NCBI GenBank assembly: GCA_017474285.1
Contig: JAFVHT010000001.1
Span: 1-64,000, forward strand
From: Acetobacter sp.
Lineage (GTDB): Bacteria > Pseudomonadota > Alphaproteobacteria > Acetobacterales > Acetobacteraceae
Length of the DNA: 64,000 nucleotides
Direction: 5' to 3'
In this document: one piece after another, positions 26,291-36,522 of the stretch
Layout of the letters: the number at the start of each line of letters is the position of its first letter
How positions within the stretch are numbered: position 1 is the stretch's first letter
Made by a program: the position numbers and the translations under genes
Notes under the pieces: generated by a model
What the model was told of the DNA's origin: nothing
Databases searched by the model: none
Seen by the model: the letters and a program-made list of their open reading frames with translations, nothing else

Positions 26291-26373
26291 ATAATCTTTC
26301 TTGTTCTCTATTCATTACGTAAAAGCACGCGTGTTTCTTGTATTAACTTGATTGGGAGTAGGTTGATGTCATT

Positions 26374-27969
26374 TTATTCCCACTCAATTGTTCCGGGTGG
26401 TTTAGATGTAATATCGTAAGTCACTCTGTTAATGCCTTGTACTTCGTTGACAATACGGGTCGCAACATAGTTGAGGAAAATTATATCAAAGGGGTAAACA
26501 TCAGCGGTCATACCATCGGTACTGGTAACAGCCCGTAAAGTGCAAACATAATCATAAGTGCGGCTATCTCCCATGACCCCAACAGTGCGTATAGGGAGTA
26601 ACACGGCAAACGCTTGCCATATAGAATCGTATAAACCCGCCGATCGAATTTCTTCGAGGAAGATTTTATCGACATGCTGAAGTATCTTTAATCTCTCTTC
26701 TGTTATGGCGCCGAGAATACGAATGGCTAATCCTGGACCCGGGAACGGGTGCCGTCCAATAAAGTTTTGTGGAATGCCAAGAACTTGCCCAAGGGCACGA
26801 ACCTCGTCTTTGAAAAGTTCTCGCAAAGGTTCAACAAGTTTCATATTCATACGTTCTGGCAGTCCTCCCACATTGTGGTGGGATTTGATAGTCACTGAAG
26901 GACCGCCAGCAGGGTTGACGCTTTCAATTACATCAGGGTAAAGGGTGCCTTGTGCTAAGAACTGCGCACCGCCTAATTTGGCAGCTTCTTCTTCGAACAC
27001 TTCAATAAAAAGGCGACCAATCGTTTTACGCTTTATTTCCGGATCGGTAACACCATCAAGGGCGGTAAGGAAAAGGTCAGACGCATCGCGGTGTATGAGT
27101 GGAATATTGAATTGATCACGGAAAGTGTGAATAACGTCTTGGGCTTCGCCAGCTCGTAACATACCATGATCAACAAAAATACAGGTGAGTTGTTTGCCAA
27201 TAGCCTGATGAATGAGGACGGCAGCAACAGAAGAGTCAACACCGCCCGATAACCCACAAATCACATGTCCATGACCAACCTGTTCACGAATTTTTTGGAT
27301 TTCCATTTCTCGGAAACCCGCCATGGTCCACGTTCCTGTACAACCTGCAATATGGTGTGTAAATTGGCGGAGTAAAAGAGCACCGTGTGGAGTATGAACA
27401 ACTTCCGGATGGAACTGCACACCGTAAAAGTGGCGTGAGTCGTCAGCAATTACAGCAAAGGGTGCACCTTGACTGACGGCGACGGCACGAAAGCCAGAAG
27501 GAATTGCCGTGACTTTATCGCCATGGCTCATCCAGACTTGTTCTTTATCACCTGGGGTCCATACACCTTGGAATAAGGCACAATCAGCGGTGATTTCAAG
27601 AGAAGCACGTCCAAATTCACGATGTGTAGAACTGCTTTCAACATGTCCTCCAAGCTGTTTACACATGGCTTGTTGACCATAACAAATGCCAAGCAGAGGT
27701 ACACCACACGTAAAAACACTGTCAGGTATACGCGGTGCTTCTGCATCATTAACGCTCGCTGGACCGCCAGAAAGAATAATACCACGCGGGGCAAACTTTG
27801 AAATTCGCTCTTGAGAGACATTAAAAGGCCAAATTTCACAATAAACGCCACTTTCTCTGATACGGCGTGCAATGAGTTGTGTGACTTGACTCCCAAAATC
27901 GAGGATTAAAATACGATCATGGTGTAAGGCAGTTTCTGGCGTGTGAGAGAGAGAAGAAGTTTTTGTCAC
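26374..27969 (-). CDS. guaA: GMP synthase (glutamine-hydrolysing)
   Basis: GuaA converts XMP to GMP with glutamine and ATP. The 531-residue protein has an N-terminal amidotransferase domain ([18 protein letters not shown], catalytic cysteine in [11 protein letters not shown], His-Glu pair in VQFHPEV), the ATP pyrophosphatase loop [12 protein letters not shown] near residue 244, and the C-terminal dimerisation domain ending KPPGTIEWE. Complete. It stands alone; guaB is not in the window. Confidence 0.98.
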   Translation of the reverse strand: MTKTSSLSHTPETALHHDRILILDFGSQVTQLIARRIRESGVYCEIWPFNVSQERISKFAPRGIILSGGPASVNDAEAPRIPDSVFTCGVPLLGICYGQQAMCKQLGGHVESSSTHREFGRASLEITADCALFQGVWTPGDKEQVWMSHGDKVTAIPSGFRAVAVSQGAPFAVIADDSRHFYGVQFHPEVVHTPHGALLLRQFTHHIAGCTGTWTMAGFREMEIQKIREQVGHGHVICGLSGGVDSSVAAVLIHQAIGKQLTCIFVDHGMLRAGEAQDVIHTFRDQFNIPLIHRDASDLFLTALDGVTDPEIKRKTIGRLFIEVFEEEAAKLGGAQFLAQGTLYPDVIESVNPAGGPSVTIKSHHNVGGLPERMNMKLVEPLRELFKDEVRALGQVLGIPQNFIGRHPFPGPGLAIRILGAITEERLKILQHVDKIFLEEIRSAGLYDSIWQAFAVLLPIRTVGVMGDSRTYDYVCTLRAVTSTDGMTADVYPFDIIFLNYVATRIVNEVQGINRVTYDITSKPPGTIEWE

Positions 27970-28106
27970 AGAGTTAGACTTTCACAGGGTTAAATTTACT
28001 TTTAGATGATTTTCAAAAAACAGGTTAAAAGGTGTGTAACGTAGTATAGATAACTTATACAGATTTTTGATGAACTTATAGCTTTGTTTAACTTGTTTAT
28101 AGCACG

Positions 28107-28538
28107 ATGAGCGCGACTCGTAACATGGATAAAAAAGAAAAACAAAATACATTAGCCTATTTTTTCACGTTGCGTAGGTGTGTTTTGTTATGGGTAGGTA
28201 TAAGTTTATGTGCTTGTTCTTCGAGAGCCGCTCGCGATCCGTACGGGGATTGGATTGGGACTTTGGAACGTGATCAGGGGACAGAGTGCCCTGTAGAGAA
28301 TCCGTCATTTATGCAAATAAGACCTAGACATATGATTTTTGTGCCAGGTACTGGAGCACTCGTTTTACGAGGTGTGCCCAACAAATCACGTCACGATTAC
28401 CGTGCGACGCTGACTTTGAAAGATGCGCGTGGACAGCCTTATCCTATGGTTTTTATGGCACAGCCAAAAGGAAAAGTTTTTTACGGTCTCTATGGCACAC
28501 CAGATTGCCGAGCCCATATTACCTTACATCGGCCGTGA
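28107..28538 (+). CDS. Putative lipoprotein of unknown function
   Basis: A 143-residue product, or 137 if ATG 28125 is used. A hydrophobic segment (VLLWVGISL) leads to a lipobox at CACSS, then DPYGDWIGTLERDQGTEC, a middle rich in beta-prone stretches, and a final CRAHITLHRP. Three or four mature cysteines could form disulfides. No family recognised. It stands just before tRNA-Arg. Confidence 0.6.
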   Translation: MSATRNMDKKEKQNTLAYFFTLRRCVLLWVGISLCACSSRAARDPYGDWIGTLERDQGTECPVENPSFMQIRPRHMIFVPGTGALVLRGVPNKSRHDYRATLTLKDARGQPYPMVFMAQPKGKVFYGLYGTPDCRAHITLHRP

Positions 28539-28689
28539 GATACTCGCTTAGGTGAGCGTATTTTTAACATTGGAGAGCTGTATCCTAAGTGTACTATTTT
28601 TTATAGTGTAAAAAGAGGTTAAAAAAACAGAATATGAATTTTTAGGGGTTGCAAGAAATAAACGTCTCGTTTAAAAAGAAGCCTATAAA

Positions 28690-28766
28690 GCACCCGTAGC
28701 TCAATTGGATAGAGCACCAGACTACGAATCTGGGGGTTAGAGGTTCGAGTCCTTTCGGGTGCGCCA
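28690..28766 (+). tRNA. tRNA-Arg (ACG)
   Basis: Acceptor GCACCCG pairs with CGGGTGC; the anticodon stem CCAGA/TCTGG closes CTACGAA with anticodon ACG, and the T arm is intact. CCA is encoded (28764-28766). Confidence 0.97.
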
Positions 28767-28885
28767 AAATAGGCTTTTATGTCTGTTTATTGCAAAAATA
28801 ATGTCATAAAAATTTTTGGCTGTTACAGAGTGCTAGAAAGCAGCATTCGTTAGCGTATTTTATTACTATATCCCGACAAGACATT

Positions 28886-29386
28886 ATGATAAGCCGAGGA
28901 TCTATGCGCTCCTTTTTATTTGCATTTGTTGCTTCTATTACCTTTATTTTTTCTTTTACCATTTTACCAGCATTAGCTGTTGAGTCTTCTTCTGAATCAT
29001 TAAGATCGTCGTTGATACCAGGGAATGGGACAGGTCAGGATAGCGCATACGAACATACTCTTGAGGGTATGGCGCATACGCCGCCTTTTTCAAAAGCGTA
29101 TCAGACAATGATGACGTTGCCACGTTGGGCTACATTGCCACGTGCAGTAACAACGCCAGCGCAATCTTTAGTGATTGCCGGTAAGCCTTATTTTATGGGT
29201 ACTTTATGTAAACCGCATAGTTGCGCGAGTGATCAGCTTGTGGTTATTTTTACAAAAGACGGGCGTAAAGCGTGGGGGCTTTTTGCGATAAGTAGGGGAG
29301 ATGCGCGCTATGAAATGCCTTTAGGGGAGCCAGATAGCGCAATTCTAAAAGTATTGACGGAGACTCTTCATAAAACGATGCCGTAA
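28886..29386 (+). CDS. Ivy-like inhibitor of vertebrate (C-type) lysozyme
   Basis: A periplasmic protein of 166 residues, or 160 from the ATG at 28904. The signal peptide (SFLFAFVASITFIFSF up to ALA) is clear. The mature C-terminal half matches Ivy: LPRWA, TPAQSLVIAGKPYFMGTLCKPHSCASDQLVVIF and KAWGLF. In E. coli Ivy the loop CKPHDC inserts its histidine into the lysozyme active site; here it reads CKPHSC, with Cys-Pro-His kept. It probably protects the cell wall against host lysozyme. A middle linker of about 40 residues is longer than usual. Confidence 0.78.
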   Translation: MISRGSMRSFLFAFVASITFIFSFTILPALAVESSSESLRSSLIPGNGTGQDSAYEHTLEGMAHTPPFSKAYQTMMTLPRWATLPRAVTTPAQSLVIAGKPYFMGTLCKPHSCASDQLVVIFTKDGRKAWGLFAISRGDARYEMPLGEPDSAILKVLTETLHKTMP

Positions 29387-29526
29387 TGGGTTTCTCAGGT
29401 TCAATATTACGTTTAAGTATATTATTTTCTTTTTCAGGTCTAAAAAGAGCATTTCTGTTATAATCTCTTTGTTTGCATTTTAAGAGAAATGTGAAAGACT
29501 ATGGGCGTTTTTTATATGTTACTTTT

Positions 29527-30518
29527 ATGATTATTATTACAGGAGGAGCCGGATTTATTGGCTCATGTCTTCAAGCAGCATTGGTTGCAAGAGGGTTGGA
29601 AACAGTTATTATTGACAAGTTAGGGACTCAAGGGAAATGGCGTAATATTGCAAGCCATCCTCCTGTACACTTTATTAATCCAAATCCTGAAAATTTAGAT
29701 GCTCTGCCAACTTTTTTAGAAAATCTTGATCGGGCTGATATGCTCTTTCATATGGGGGCTATTTGCGAAACAACAGCCTATGATGGTGACCAAGTTTGGC
29801 AAACCAATGTTGCTTTATCGCGGAAATTGTGGGAGTGGTGTACCCGTACAAAAACACGGTTTATTTATGCGTCCTCTGCAGCAACGTATGGGTTAGCCGA
29901 AAAACCTGAACAATTTTCTGATTCTCCTCATCTGATTCAAACATTAACACCAATGAATTTATATGGTTGGTCTAAACATGTATTTGATCAACAAGTTCTT
30001 ACTTTAGCAAAAGAAAATAAAACTCCTCCTCAGTGGGTAGGATTAAAATTTTTTAATGTTTATGGTCCTAACGAATATCATAAAGGTAATATGGTATCAG
30101 TTGTTAAAGTAAAGTACGATGAGATTTGTAGAGGTGAACCTGCAAGATTATTTCGTTCTCATCGAGCGGATTTAGACCACGGTATGCAAGCGCGTGATTT
30201 TATCTGGGTGCAAGATGTGGTTAATATCATGCTTTGGCTTTATGATACGCCGTCTGTATCGGGTGTGTTTAACTGTGGTACAGGGGTAGCGCGTACTTAT
30301 TTAGATTAGCACATGCTGTTTGTGATGCCGCTGGTTATAAAAGGTGTGTTGAGTTTGTGGATATGCCTCTTTCTCTTCGTGGTCAATATCAATCTTATAC
30401 ACAGGCAGATATGACACGTTTACGAGCTGCAGGTTATACCGGGCATTTTACGTCGCTTGAAGAAGGAATTAGGCGCTATGTGCAAGATTATTTAGCGACG
30501 GCAACCCCTTATTACTAA
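29527..30518 (+). pseudogene. hldD: ADP-L-glycero-D-manno-heptose 6-epimerase, frameshifted
   Basis: HldD makes the heptose precursor of the LPS inner core. From ATG 29527 the frame gives the NADP site ITGGAGFIGS, YASSAATYG, catalytic YGWSK, KGNMVSVVKVKYDEI and ARDFIWVQDVV, then stops at TAG near 30307 after VARTYLD. One added base restores LAHAVCDAAGYKRC through IRRYVQDYLA to the TAA at 30516, for a total of about 330 residues as expected. There is no long homopolymer at the break, so this is a real deletion or a read error. If real, the last quarter is lost. Confidence 0.85.
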
Positions 30519-30550
30519 TTTTGTTTTTTTTTAAAAAAAAAGATATTCTC

Positions 30551-31411
30551 ATGCTTCCTGTTTTGATGTTTCCACAATTTAATCCAGTAGTCGTGCATAT
30601 TGGTCCCTTATCTATACGATGGTATGCTCTGTCTTATATTGCGGGTATCGTATTAGGTATTTTGCTTTTACGGAAACTTGTTGTTTCTACACCACAAGTG
30701 GCAACACCAGAACAAGCAGATGATTTTCTCACATGGGTGACATTAGGGATTATATTGGGTGGGCGGTTAGGATATGTATTGTTTTACCAGCCTGACTATT
30801 ATTTTAGCCACCCTATGGCGATGTTAGAAGTATGGCATGGGGGGATGTCTTTTCACGGAGGGGCGCTCGGTGTCATCGTCGCGATAGCTCTTTTTACATG
30901 GCGATGGAAATTAAATTTTCTTGCTTTTGCAGATCGTGTTACGGTTACGGTACCTATAGGGCTTGGGTTAGGGAGGCTTGCTAATTTTATCAATGGTGAA
31001 CTTTGGGGGCGTGAGGCGCCCGCAAGTTTACCTTGGGCTATGATTTTTCCAGAGGGGGGTATGATTCCACGTCATCCGTCTCAGATCTATGAAGCCTTAA
31101 CAGAAGGGTTACTTTTATTTACAGTATTATATATCGCTTCACGTAACGTTCGTTTTCGCCAACATTCAGGGTTTTTAGCGGGGATGTTCCTTGTTGGTTA
31201 TGCTTGTGCGCGTTCGTTTTGTGAACTTTTCCGCCAACCAGATGCTTTTTTAGGCTTTTTGATTGGAGGAGCAACGATGGGGCAGTTGTTGTGTATCCCG
31301 ATGTTTTTGGCGGGTGTCGCTTTAATGATTTATGCTTGGTACAAACCGCCTTATGCGGGGATTTCTCTTCCTCAAGAATCTTTGACAACAGAAACAGACC
31401 ATAAAGAATGA
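30551..31411 (+). CDS. lgt: Prolipoprotein diacylglyceryl transferase
   Basis: Lgt attaches diacylglycerol to the lipobox cysteine of preprolipoproteins in the inner membrane. The 286-residue protein starts at ATG 30551; the frame is open to 30521 through a T/A-rich stretch that is not coding-like. It has about seven membrane helices, the conserved WYALSYI start, HGGMSFHGGALG with the essential His, and GRLANFINGELWGR with the phosphatidylglycerol-binding arginine. Its end overlaps the next gene's ATG. The window has many lipoproteins for it to act on. Confidence 0.97.
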   Translation: MLPVLMFPQFNPVVVHIGPLSIRWYALSYIAGIVLGILLLRKLVVSTPQVATPEQADDFLTWVTLGIILGGRLGYVLFYQPDYYFSHPMAMLEVWHGGMSFHGGALGVIVAIALFTWRWKLNFLAFADRVTVTVPIGLGLGRLANFINGELWGREAPASLPWAMIFPEGGMIPRHPSQIYEALTEGLLLFTVLYIASRNVRFRQHSGFLAGMFLVGYACARSFCELFRQPDAFLGFLIGGATMGQLLCIPMFLAGVALMIYAWYKPPYAGISLPQESLTTETDHKE

Positions 31412-32442
31412 GTTGTGTTGTTGTGTCCTCTTGTGCACAAAGACTTGATCATTTTATGGCGCAAGCTAATGCCCATTATTACGCAACAACACATTTTTGG
31501 AACGATTTTGTAACAGCACCAGAAATGAGTCAGGTGTTTGGAGAGCTTCTCGGTGCATGGGTAGCACTTGTTTGGCAGGGAATGAAATGTCCATCGTCGT
31601 TTCTTTTTGCTGAAGCGGGACCCGGGAGAGGAACACTCATGGCTGATGCCTTACGCCTTATAACCCGTTGTGTACCCACGATGGCAAAAGCACAAAAAGT
31701 GCATCTTATTGAAACGTCGTCTCTTTTACGGGAAAGACAGCGTCAAGCTCTTTGTTCTTATGTCACGCCTATTTGGCATGAGTGCCTGACAGATCTTCCC
31801 GAAGGACCGCTTATTTTAATCGGGAATGAGTTTCTTGATGCTTTGCCTATTCGACAATTTATCCAAAAAAACGCGGTATGGTATGAGCGTTATGTGTATA
31901 AGGGTATGTTTCAGCTTGTTCCTTCTGTAGCGCCTGTATTACCAGATGGTCGCGCGTTAAAGTCAGAAACGGTGGTTGAGTTATGCGAACCCGCTATCGC
32001 TATCGCGCAATGGTTAGGTCAACGTTTTACACAAATGCCCGGGGTCGCTTTGTTTATTGATTATGGCCATGAAACCCTTCTTACGGGGGATTCTCTTCAG
32101 GCTTTACGTCAAGCGCAACGAGTAGCACCGCTAGAAAAGGCAGGAGAAGCTGATTTAACGGCACACGTTGATTTTACTGCTTTTGCTGCTGCTGCGCGTC
32201 AGGCTGGCGCAGCTGTTTATGGCACAGAAACGCAGGGGATTTTTTTACAGCGTCTTGGTATTGTGGAACGTACCGAGCAACTTGCGCAAAGGGCTTCTTT
32301 TTCTTTAGAGGAAGCACAAATCTTACGAAAGAGTACTCATAGAATGATTGCTTCAGAAGAAATGGGGCATTTATTTAAAGTAATAGCACTTGTTTCACCC
32401 TTTTTGCCTGCACCTCCCGGGTTTACAGAAAATACAACATGA
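31408..32442 (+). CDS. MidA/NDUFAF7-family SAM-dependent methyltransferase
   Basis: A 344-residue protein of the COG1565 group; eukaryotic members methylate an arginine of complex I subunit NDUFS2. The conserved start FTTAPEMSQVFGE appears here as FVTAPEMSQVFGELLGAWVA, the SAM site as FAEAGPGRGTLMADALR, then IGNEFLDALPIRQF and ALFIDYGHE. The N-terminus before it is a little short. It overlaps lgt by four bases and pgeF by four, so translation is coupled, as in other alphaproteobacteria. The bacterial substrate is unproven. Confidence 0.9.
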   Translation: MSCVVVSSCAQRLDHFMAQANAHYYATTHFWNDFVTAPEMSQVFGELLGAWVALVWQGMKCPSSFLFAEAGPGRGTLMADALRLITRCVPTMAKAQKVHLIETSSLLRERQRQALCSYVTPIWHECLTDLPEGPLILIGNEFLDALPIRQFIQKNAVWYERYVYKGMFQLVPSVAPVLPDGRALKSETVVELCEPAIAIAQWLGQRFTQMPGVALFIDYGHETLLTGDSLQALRQAQRVAPLEKAGEADLTAHVDFTAFAAAARQAGAAVYGTETQGIFLQRLGIVERTEQLAQRASFSLEEAQILRKSTHRMIASEEMGHLFKVIALVSPFLPAPPGFTENTT

Positions 32443-33266
32443 TGACGGGTACTCCATTATCGCCACTAACAAGTCCACTTTTAGCGCACATACGACATGG
32501 ATTTTTTACACGCGAAGGCGGTGTTTCTTCTGGGGTTTATGAGAGTTTAAATTGTTCTTTGCCTTTGAAACAACGAGGCGAACAAGGGGAGGCGGACAAA
32601 CAGGATGACAAGTTAGAAAACCTTATAGAAAATCGTCGCCGTGTTGCAGCGTATTTAGGGATTGAAGCAACACATTTACTCGGCGTGATACAAGTGCATG
32701 GGAATAGGGTTGTGACAGCAACACAATCATGGGCTTTAGAAAAAGCTCAACAAGCAGATGCGATTGTGACGTGTGAATCCAATTTAGCGCTTTCTATTAT
32801 TACGGCTGATTGTGCACCTGTTTTATTGAGTACAACAGATGGAAAAATTGTTGGTGCGGCTCATGCTGGGTGGCGAGGGACGTTAGCAGGTGTCCTTGAA
32901 GCAACATGTGAGGCTATGGTGGTTTTAGGGGCGGTGCGTCAAAATATCTATGCTGTTATAGGTCCTTGTATTGCGCAAAAGAGCTATGAAATAGCAGAAG
33001 ATATGCGCGAAACCGTGCTATCCGGAGACAAACACGCAGCGTCTTTTTTTATACCTAGTTCACGTCTAGGGCATTATTGGTTTGATTTAACAGGATGGTG
33101 TGTTTTTCGTTTGCGTCAGGTTGGCCTTGGCACAGTACATGCTTTAAATGTAGATACATTATCTGACGAAAAACGTTTTTTTAGCTATAGACGAGGTATG
33201 TTTGCACGTCAAACGCAATTAGGGCGTCAAATTTCAGTAATTGCACCAAGAATTGAAAAGTCGTGA
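32439..33266 (+). CDS. pgeF: Peptidoglycan editing factor PgeF (YfiH family)
   Basis: The family was first called multicopper polyphenol oxidase; in E. coli the protein keeps L-Ser from replacing L-Ala in peptidoglycan. The 275-residue product has HGFFTREGGVSSGVYESLN, QVHGNRVV, the zinc-binding ITADCAPVLL and AAHAGWRGTLAG, and a late YRRG. The ligands His, Cys and His are all present. Overlaps both neighbours by four bases. Confidence 0.92.
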   Translation: MMTGTPLSPLTSPLLAHIRHGFFTREGGVSSGVYESLNCSLPLKQRGEQGEADKQDDKLENLIENRRRVAAYLGIEATHLLGVIQVHGNRVVTATQSWALEKAQQADAIVTCESNLALSIITADCAPVLLSTTDGKIVGAAHAGWRGTLAGVLEATCEAMVVLGAVRQNIYAVIGPCIAQKSYEIAEDMRETVLSGDKHAASFFIPSSRLGHYWFDLTGWCVFRLRQVGLGTVHALNVDTLSDEKRFFSYRRGMFARQTQLGRQISVIAPRIEKS

Positions 33267-34216
33267 GTTTCTTTATGAGATTTTTAAGGGATTTTCGTTC
33301 TAAAATATGTCTTTTTGGATCTTTGGGTTGTACAATACTATTCTTTTTAACAGGATGTGTTGATACGTCTTACTCTCGAAAACAAAACTCTGGTCTTGTT
33401 CGTCCGGTACAGTTGGTAGTACCTCCACCTGATCATGTGTTTTTATCGCAGACTAACATACATGTGTGGGAACAATCTATGGCTACGGCTTTACAAGCAC
33501 AAACAGTGCCAGCTATTGTTCGTCCTCTCCAAAAAGGGGATTGGTGGCTTAAGATGTACGTTCATCAACATGATATGTCTATAACGCCTTTTTACTGTAT
33601 TATGGATCCTTATAACAGAGTTAGTGCGGTTGAAGAAGGAACATCTATTCCGCTAGCTCGATGGATGTCAGTAGATGCTGCTCTACTTAACACTATGGCT
33701 GAAAAAATTGCGCCTAAAATCACGGCAGATCTTATAGGGATTCAAGCAGAAAATATGCAGAAAGATCCGACAAGCCTTAAAAATCGTCCTGCGCGTATTT
33801 ATTTTACAGGAGTATATTTTTCAGGTGTACAGAAGAAGCTTTGTGGTGACCATGAAGCACTTTCTCAGCAGTTTATTTTATATTTTCAGGATAAAAGAGA
33901 TATTATTCAACAAAGTAATAATCATGCTGATTTTATTGTTTCTGGAGTGGTTCAAGCAGTAAAGGTGCCTATCAGGAGCTCTACTGATAAACAAGATACG
34001 CAATCTTTAGAAATAATTTGGCGGGTCAAAGATAAAGATGGGAAAGAAGCAGGTGCTGTAACACAACTTCATACAATACAATTATCTTCTTGTGGTAAAC
34101 AATGGGATGAGTTTGTCACAATGACGGCTAAAGAAGCTGCCTCTGGCGTAAAGCAAATTATAGATCGTTATTCGGGTCGAAATAATAATCCTTTGGTGAG
34201 TATTCAATCTTTTTAA
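33263..34216 (+). CDS. Putative lipoprotein of unknown function
   Basis: The start is GTG 33263, overlapping the pgeF stop. The 317-residue product has a lipoprotein signal (LFGSLGCTILFFLTGC, anchor Cys at about residue 30), then a proline-rich PVQLVVPPPDHVF and a mixed alpha/beta body without recognisable motif. Two internal cysteines (in TPFYC and KKLC) and one late (SSCGK) may form disulfides. Being last in the lgt-midA-pgeF group suggests an envelope role. It could be matured by the lgt product encoded three genes upstream. Confidence 0.7.
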   Translation: MSFFMRFLRDFRSKICLFGSLGCTILFFLTGCVDTSYSRKQNSGLVRPVQLVVPPPDHVFLSQTNIHVWEQSMATALQAQTVPAIVRPLQKGDWWLKMYVHQHDMSITPFYCIMDPYNRVSAVEEGTSIPLARWMSVDAALLNTMAEKIAPKITADLIGIQAENMQKDPTSLKNRPARIYFTGVYFSGVQKKLCGDHEALSQQFILYFQDKRDIIQQSNNHADFIVSGVVQAVKVPIRSSTDKQDTQSLEIIWRVKDKDGKEAGAVTQLHTIQLSSCGKQWDEFVTMTAKEAASGVKQIIDRYSGRNNNPLVSIQSF

Positions 34217-34369
34217 ACTTAATATGGCTTAAAGGGGTATAGTTATTGTTGTTTTAGAGAAAGAACTGCAATTTGTAGTGATGTATTTTCGGCTAATTTC
34301 TGATTATGTATGATGTGTTTAGTCCAATACATTTTAGACGAAGTGGTTGCTGTTATCTGAGTGGATGAT

Positions 34370-35044
34370 TTAGGGTGATTTAGTATGACGATGTTGAGGG
34401 TGTATGTTGTAGCTTGAAATTGTAATATCTGCTAAAGAACGGTTGACAGGAGAGACACTGGTAACACGTAGTCCGATAGCAGTGATATAGTGACGTGTTT
34501 CACGTGGTAAGGCGCGATTATGCGTTATAAAATCTTCTAAACGTTTTGGACCTGCATTATAAGCGGCTAAAAATCCTGGGGAACCATAAAGATCATAAAG
34601 TTGGCGAATATAAGCAGTTCCTGCTATGATATTATCGTGAGGGTTATAGGCATCATTTCCAAGATTATAAGCAATACGCATTTTATCATAAGTTGTTGGC
34701 ATTATCTGCATAAGTCCCATGGCATTGTTATGGGACATAATAAGTTTGCCATTCTGAAAAAGTTGCCCTTCAGATTCTTGTTGTATAACGGCACGTATCC
34801 ATTGTTCTGGCACATCAAACATACGTGATGCTTCTTGTATGTAAGGACCCCATGGGTCTTCTGGTGGACCTGGGGGTTGGTAGGGATTAATGAGAGTAGA
34901 AGAGTTGTCAGATTTTTTTGTAGTTAAAGATATTGTTTTGTTATAGGCGGTATGGTTACACGTTGTAAATATACTTAAGAGACTAACAAGAATGTAAGGT
35001 TGTACCTTTTGTATTATATGGTATAGAAATTTAATCTGTTGCAT
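34370..35044 (-). CDS. Lytic transglycosylase, SLT domain
   Basis: A 224-residue envelope enzyme that cuts peptidoglycan between MurNAc and GlcNAc. A hydrophobic signal with a possible lipobox (FTTC, about residue 29) leads to the SLT domain: IRAVIQQESEGQ with catalytic Glu, AMGLMQIMPTT, GTAYIRQLYDLYG and AAYNAGPKRLE. Domain order and length fit a small exported family 23 enzyme. It is the end of a minus-strand group but separated from the transporter gene by about 260 bases. Confidence 0.92.
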   Translation of the reverse strand: MQQIKFLYHIIQKVQPYILVSLLSIFTTCNHTAYNKTISLTTKKSDNSSTLINPYQPPGPPEDPWGPYIQEASRMFDVPEQWIRAVIQQESEGQLFQNGKLIMSHNNAMGLMQIMPTTYDKMRIAYNLGNDAYNPHDNIIAGTAYIRQLYDLYGSPGFLAAYNAGPKRLEDFITHNRALPRETRHYITAIGLRVTSVSPVNRSLADITISSYNIHPQHRHTKSP

Positions 35045-35301
35045 AGGACATGGATTATCTTTCTGTAGGATTTGTAGGCAATTCGAGGTATTGATAGAGT
35101 GAGAAATGATGTTGGTTGGTGTGTCTCTTCCTTACAGAATGGTAGTGAATCTTTAGACGAGAAAATAAACGCAGGAAGTATTATAACGATATTATGCGGT
35201 AAATAAAATAGGCTATTAGAGTCTTTTTTACCGAAAGCAAAGATTTTTGTGTTTGCATTGTGAAAATTTGTGAATCATCATTTTAACAGTGATAAAATAA
35301 A

Positions 35302-36372
35302 TCACAATAATTTGGTGAACTTTAAGATAAGCCATGTTCCAATCATGAAAAGGAAACAGACACCTCCTGCCTCTATGGTGCCCCATGGACCTTCTGTGAG
35401 AAACATGCCACTTGTATTCATACCAAAAAAACCCGTTACAAATGTGGCTGGTAACATTAAAGTTGTGCCGATGGAGACAAGATACAACCGCTGGTTCGTT
35501 TCTTCTGTTTGGATGGAAGTAAGTTCGTCTTGAAGAGACCGGGCACGGTCTTGTAGCGCTAAAAGATCGTCCATCGCGGCATAGACTTGCCGTTGAGAAT
35601 GGTCACGCAAATCATCTTTTGCCCAATCGGGTAAGTCAAATTCTTCATCATTAAAAATACGGTTAACGGGTGCTAAAATTCTGCGTAATTCCGTTGAACG
35701 TCTCCGCACAATCCCTAATAAGCCGTTGACTTGGCCAAGATCTTTGCGCTGATCGGGTGTAAGAAGCATGTCTTCTATATGGTCCAGCTGTTCGTCAAGA
35801 TAGGCAGAATCCTTGCGTAAAATACTGGCAAATTCTAATAAAGTTTTGTCTACTAAAGTAGCGGGAGACCGTGGAACGGATCCGCGAAGCACTTCATGGT
35901 AAGTCGTATCAAGGGTAGCAACAGTATTAGAACAGGTTGTTAAAAGTAAATCGGGTTCTAGCGCAAAGTTCCAAAGATTAACATTTTGCTCACTATCAGG
36001 GGTAGTTTTATTTAAAGAAGGAAAGGTGCCAAAAATTGTTCTTCCTTCATTTTCAAGGCAAATATTGTGTTCAAAATTAGTGAGCTCTTGTCGTACACCT
36101 TCAGGGAATGGGAGAAGCGTACTTATTTGTTTACGAAAGGAGGATTCCGTAATATCGAAATGAAACCAACCCCACCCGTCGAGGTCCGTGAGATCTTGAG
36201 GAAATGCGCCTGTTGTAAGGCGGTGGAGTACTATATCATGTGTGAGCTGAATAGGGCGTTGATTAAACTGGCAAAAAATACCCCATACTAAACTTTTACA
36301 AGAGGGATCTTTGTTTTCTGTAGCAAGTGAAAAGGGGAGGGGTGGTGTTTTAACCATAATGGTAATCCCCAA
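35302..36372 (-). CDS. CorA/ZntB-family divalent cation transporter
   Basis: A 356-residue inner-membrane protein. The long N-terminal cytoplasmic domain is followed by a coiled-coil helix and two membrane segments near the end; the first finishes with the pore signature FFGMNT (GMN motif), the second is GGVCFLFMIGTWLIL. The body, for example YHEVLRGSVPRSPATLVD and ILAPVNRIF, is closer to ZntB than to CorA. It could carry zinc or magnesium. Confidence 0.87.
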   Translation of the reverse strand: MGITIMVKTPPLPFSLATENKDPSCKSLVWGIFCQFNQRPIQLTHDIVLHRLTTGAFPQDLTDLDGWGWFHFDITESSFRKQISTLLPFPEGVRQELTNFEHNICLENEGRTIFGTFPSLNKTTPDSEQNVNLWNFALEPDLLLTTCSNTVATLDTTYHEVLRGSVPRSPATLVDKTLLEFASILRKDSAYLDEQLDHIEDMLLTPDQRKDLGQVNGLLGIVRRRSTELRRILAPVNRIFNDEEFDLPDWAKDDLRDHSQRQVYAAMDDLLALQDRARSLQDELTSIQTEETNQRLYLVSIGTTLMLPATFVTGFFGMNTSGMFLTEGPWGTIEAGGVCFLFMIGTWLILKFTKLL

Positions 36373-36522
36373 ATCTAAAGAGTTATGAAGTGATAGTGTG
36401 TGTTTTAATCAGAAAAACTGCCCTCTGTATTTGTTGTAGGGGCATTGAGAACAACTCACTAAAAACTATATAAAGAGATTTGTCAAGAAAGGGGATAAAA
36501 AGATTTTAGAAAAAAGGTTTAC

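Noticed and set aside
30519-30550. lgt start at 30521
   Set aside because: The added ten residues are translations of a T9/A9 run; ATG 30551 gives the family-like start.
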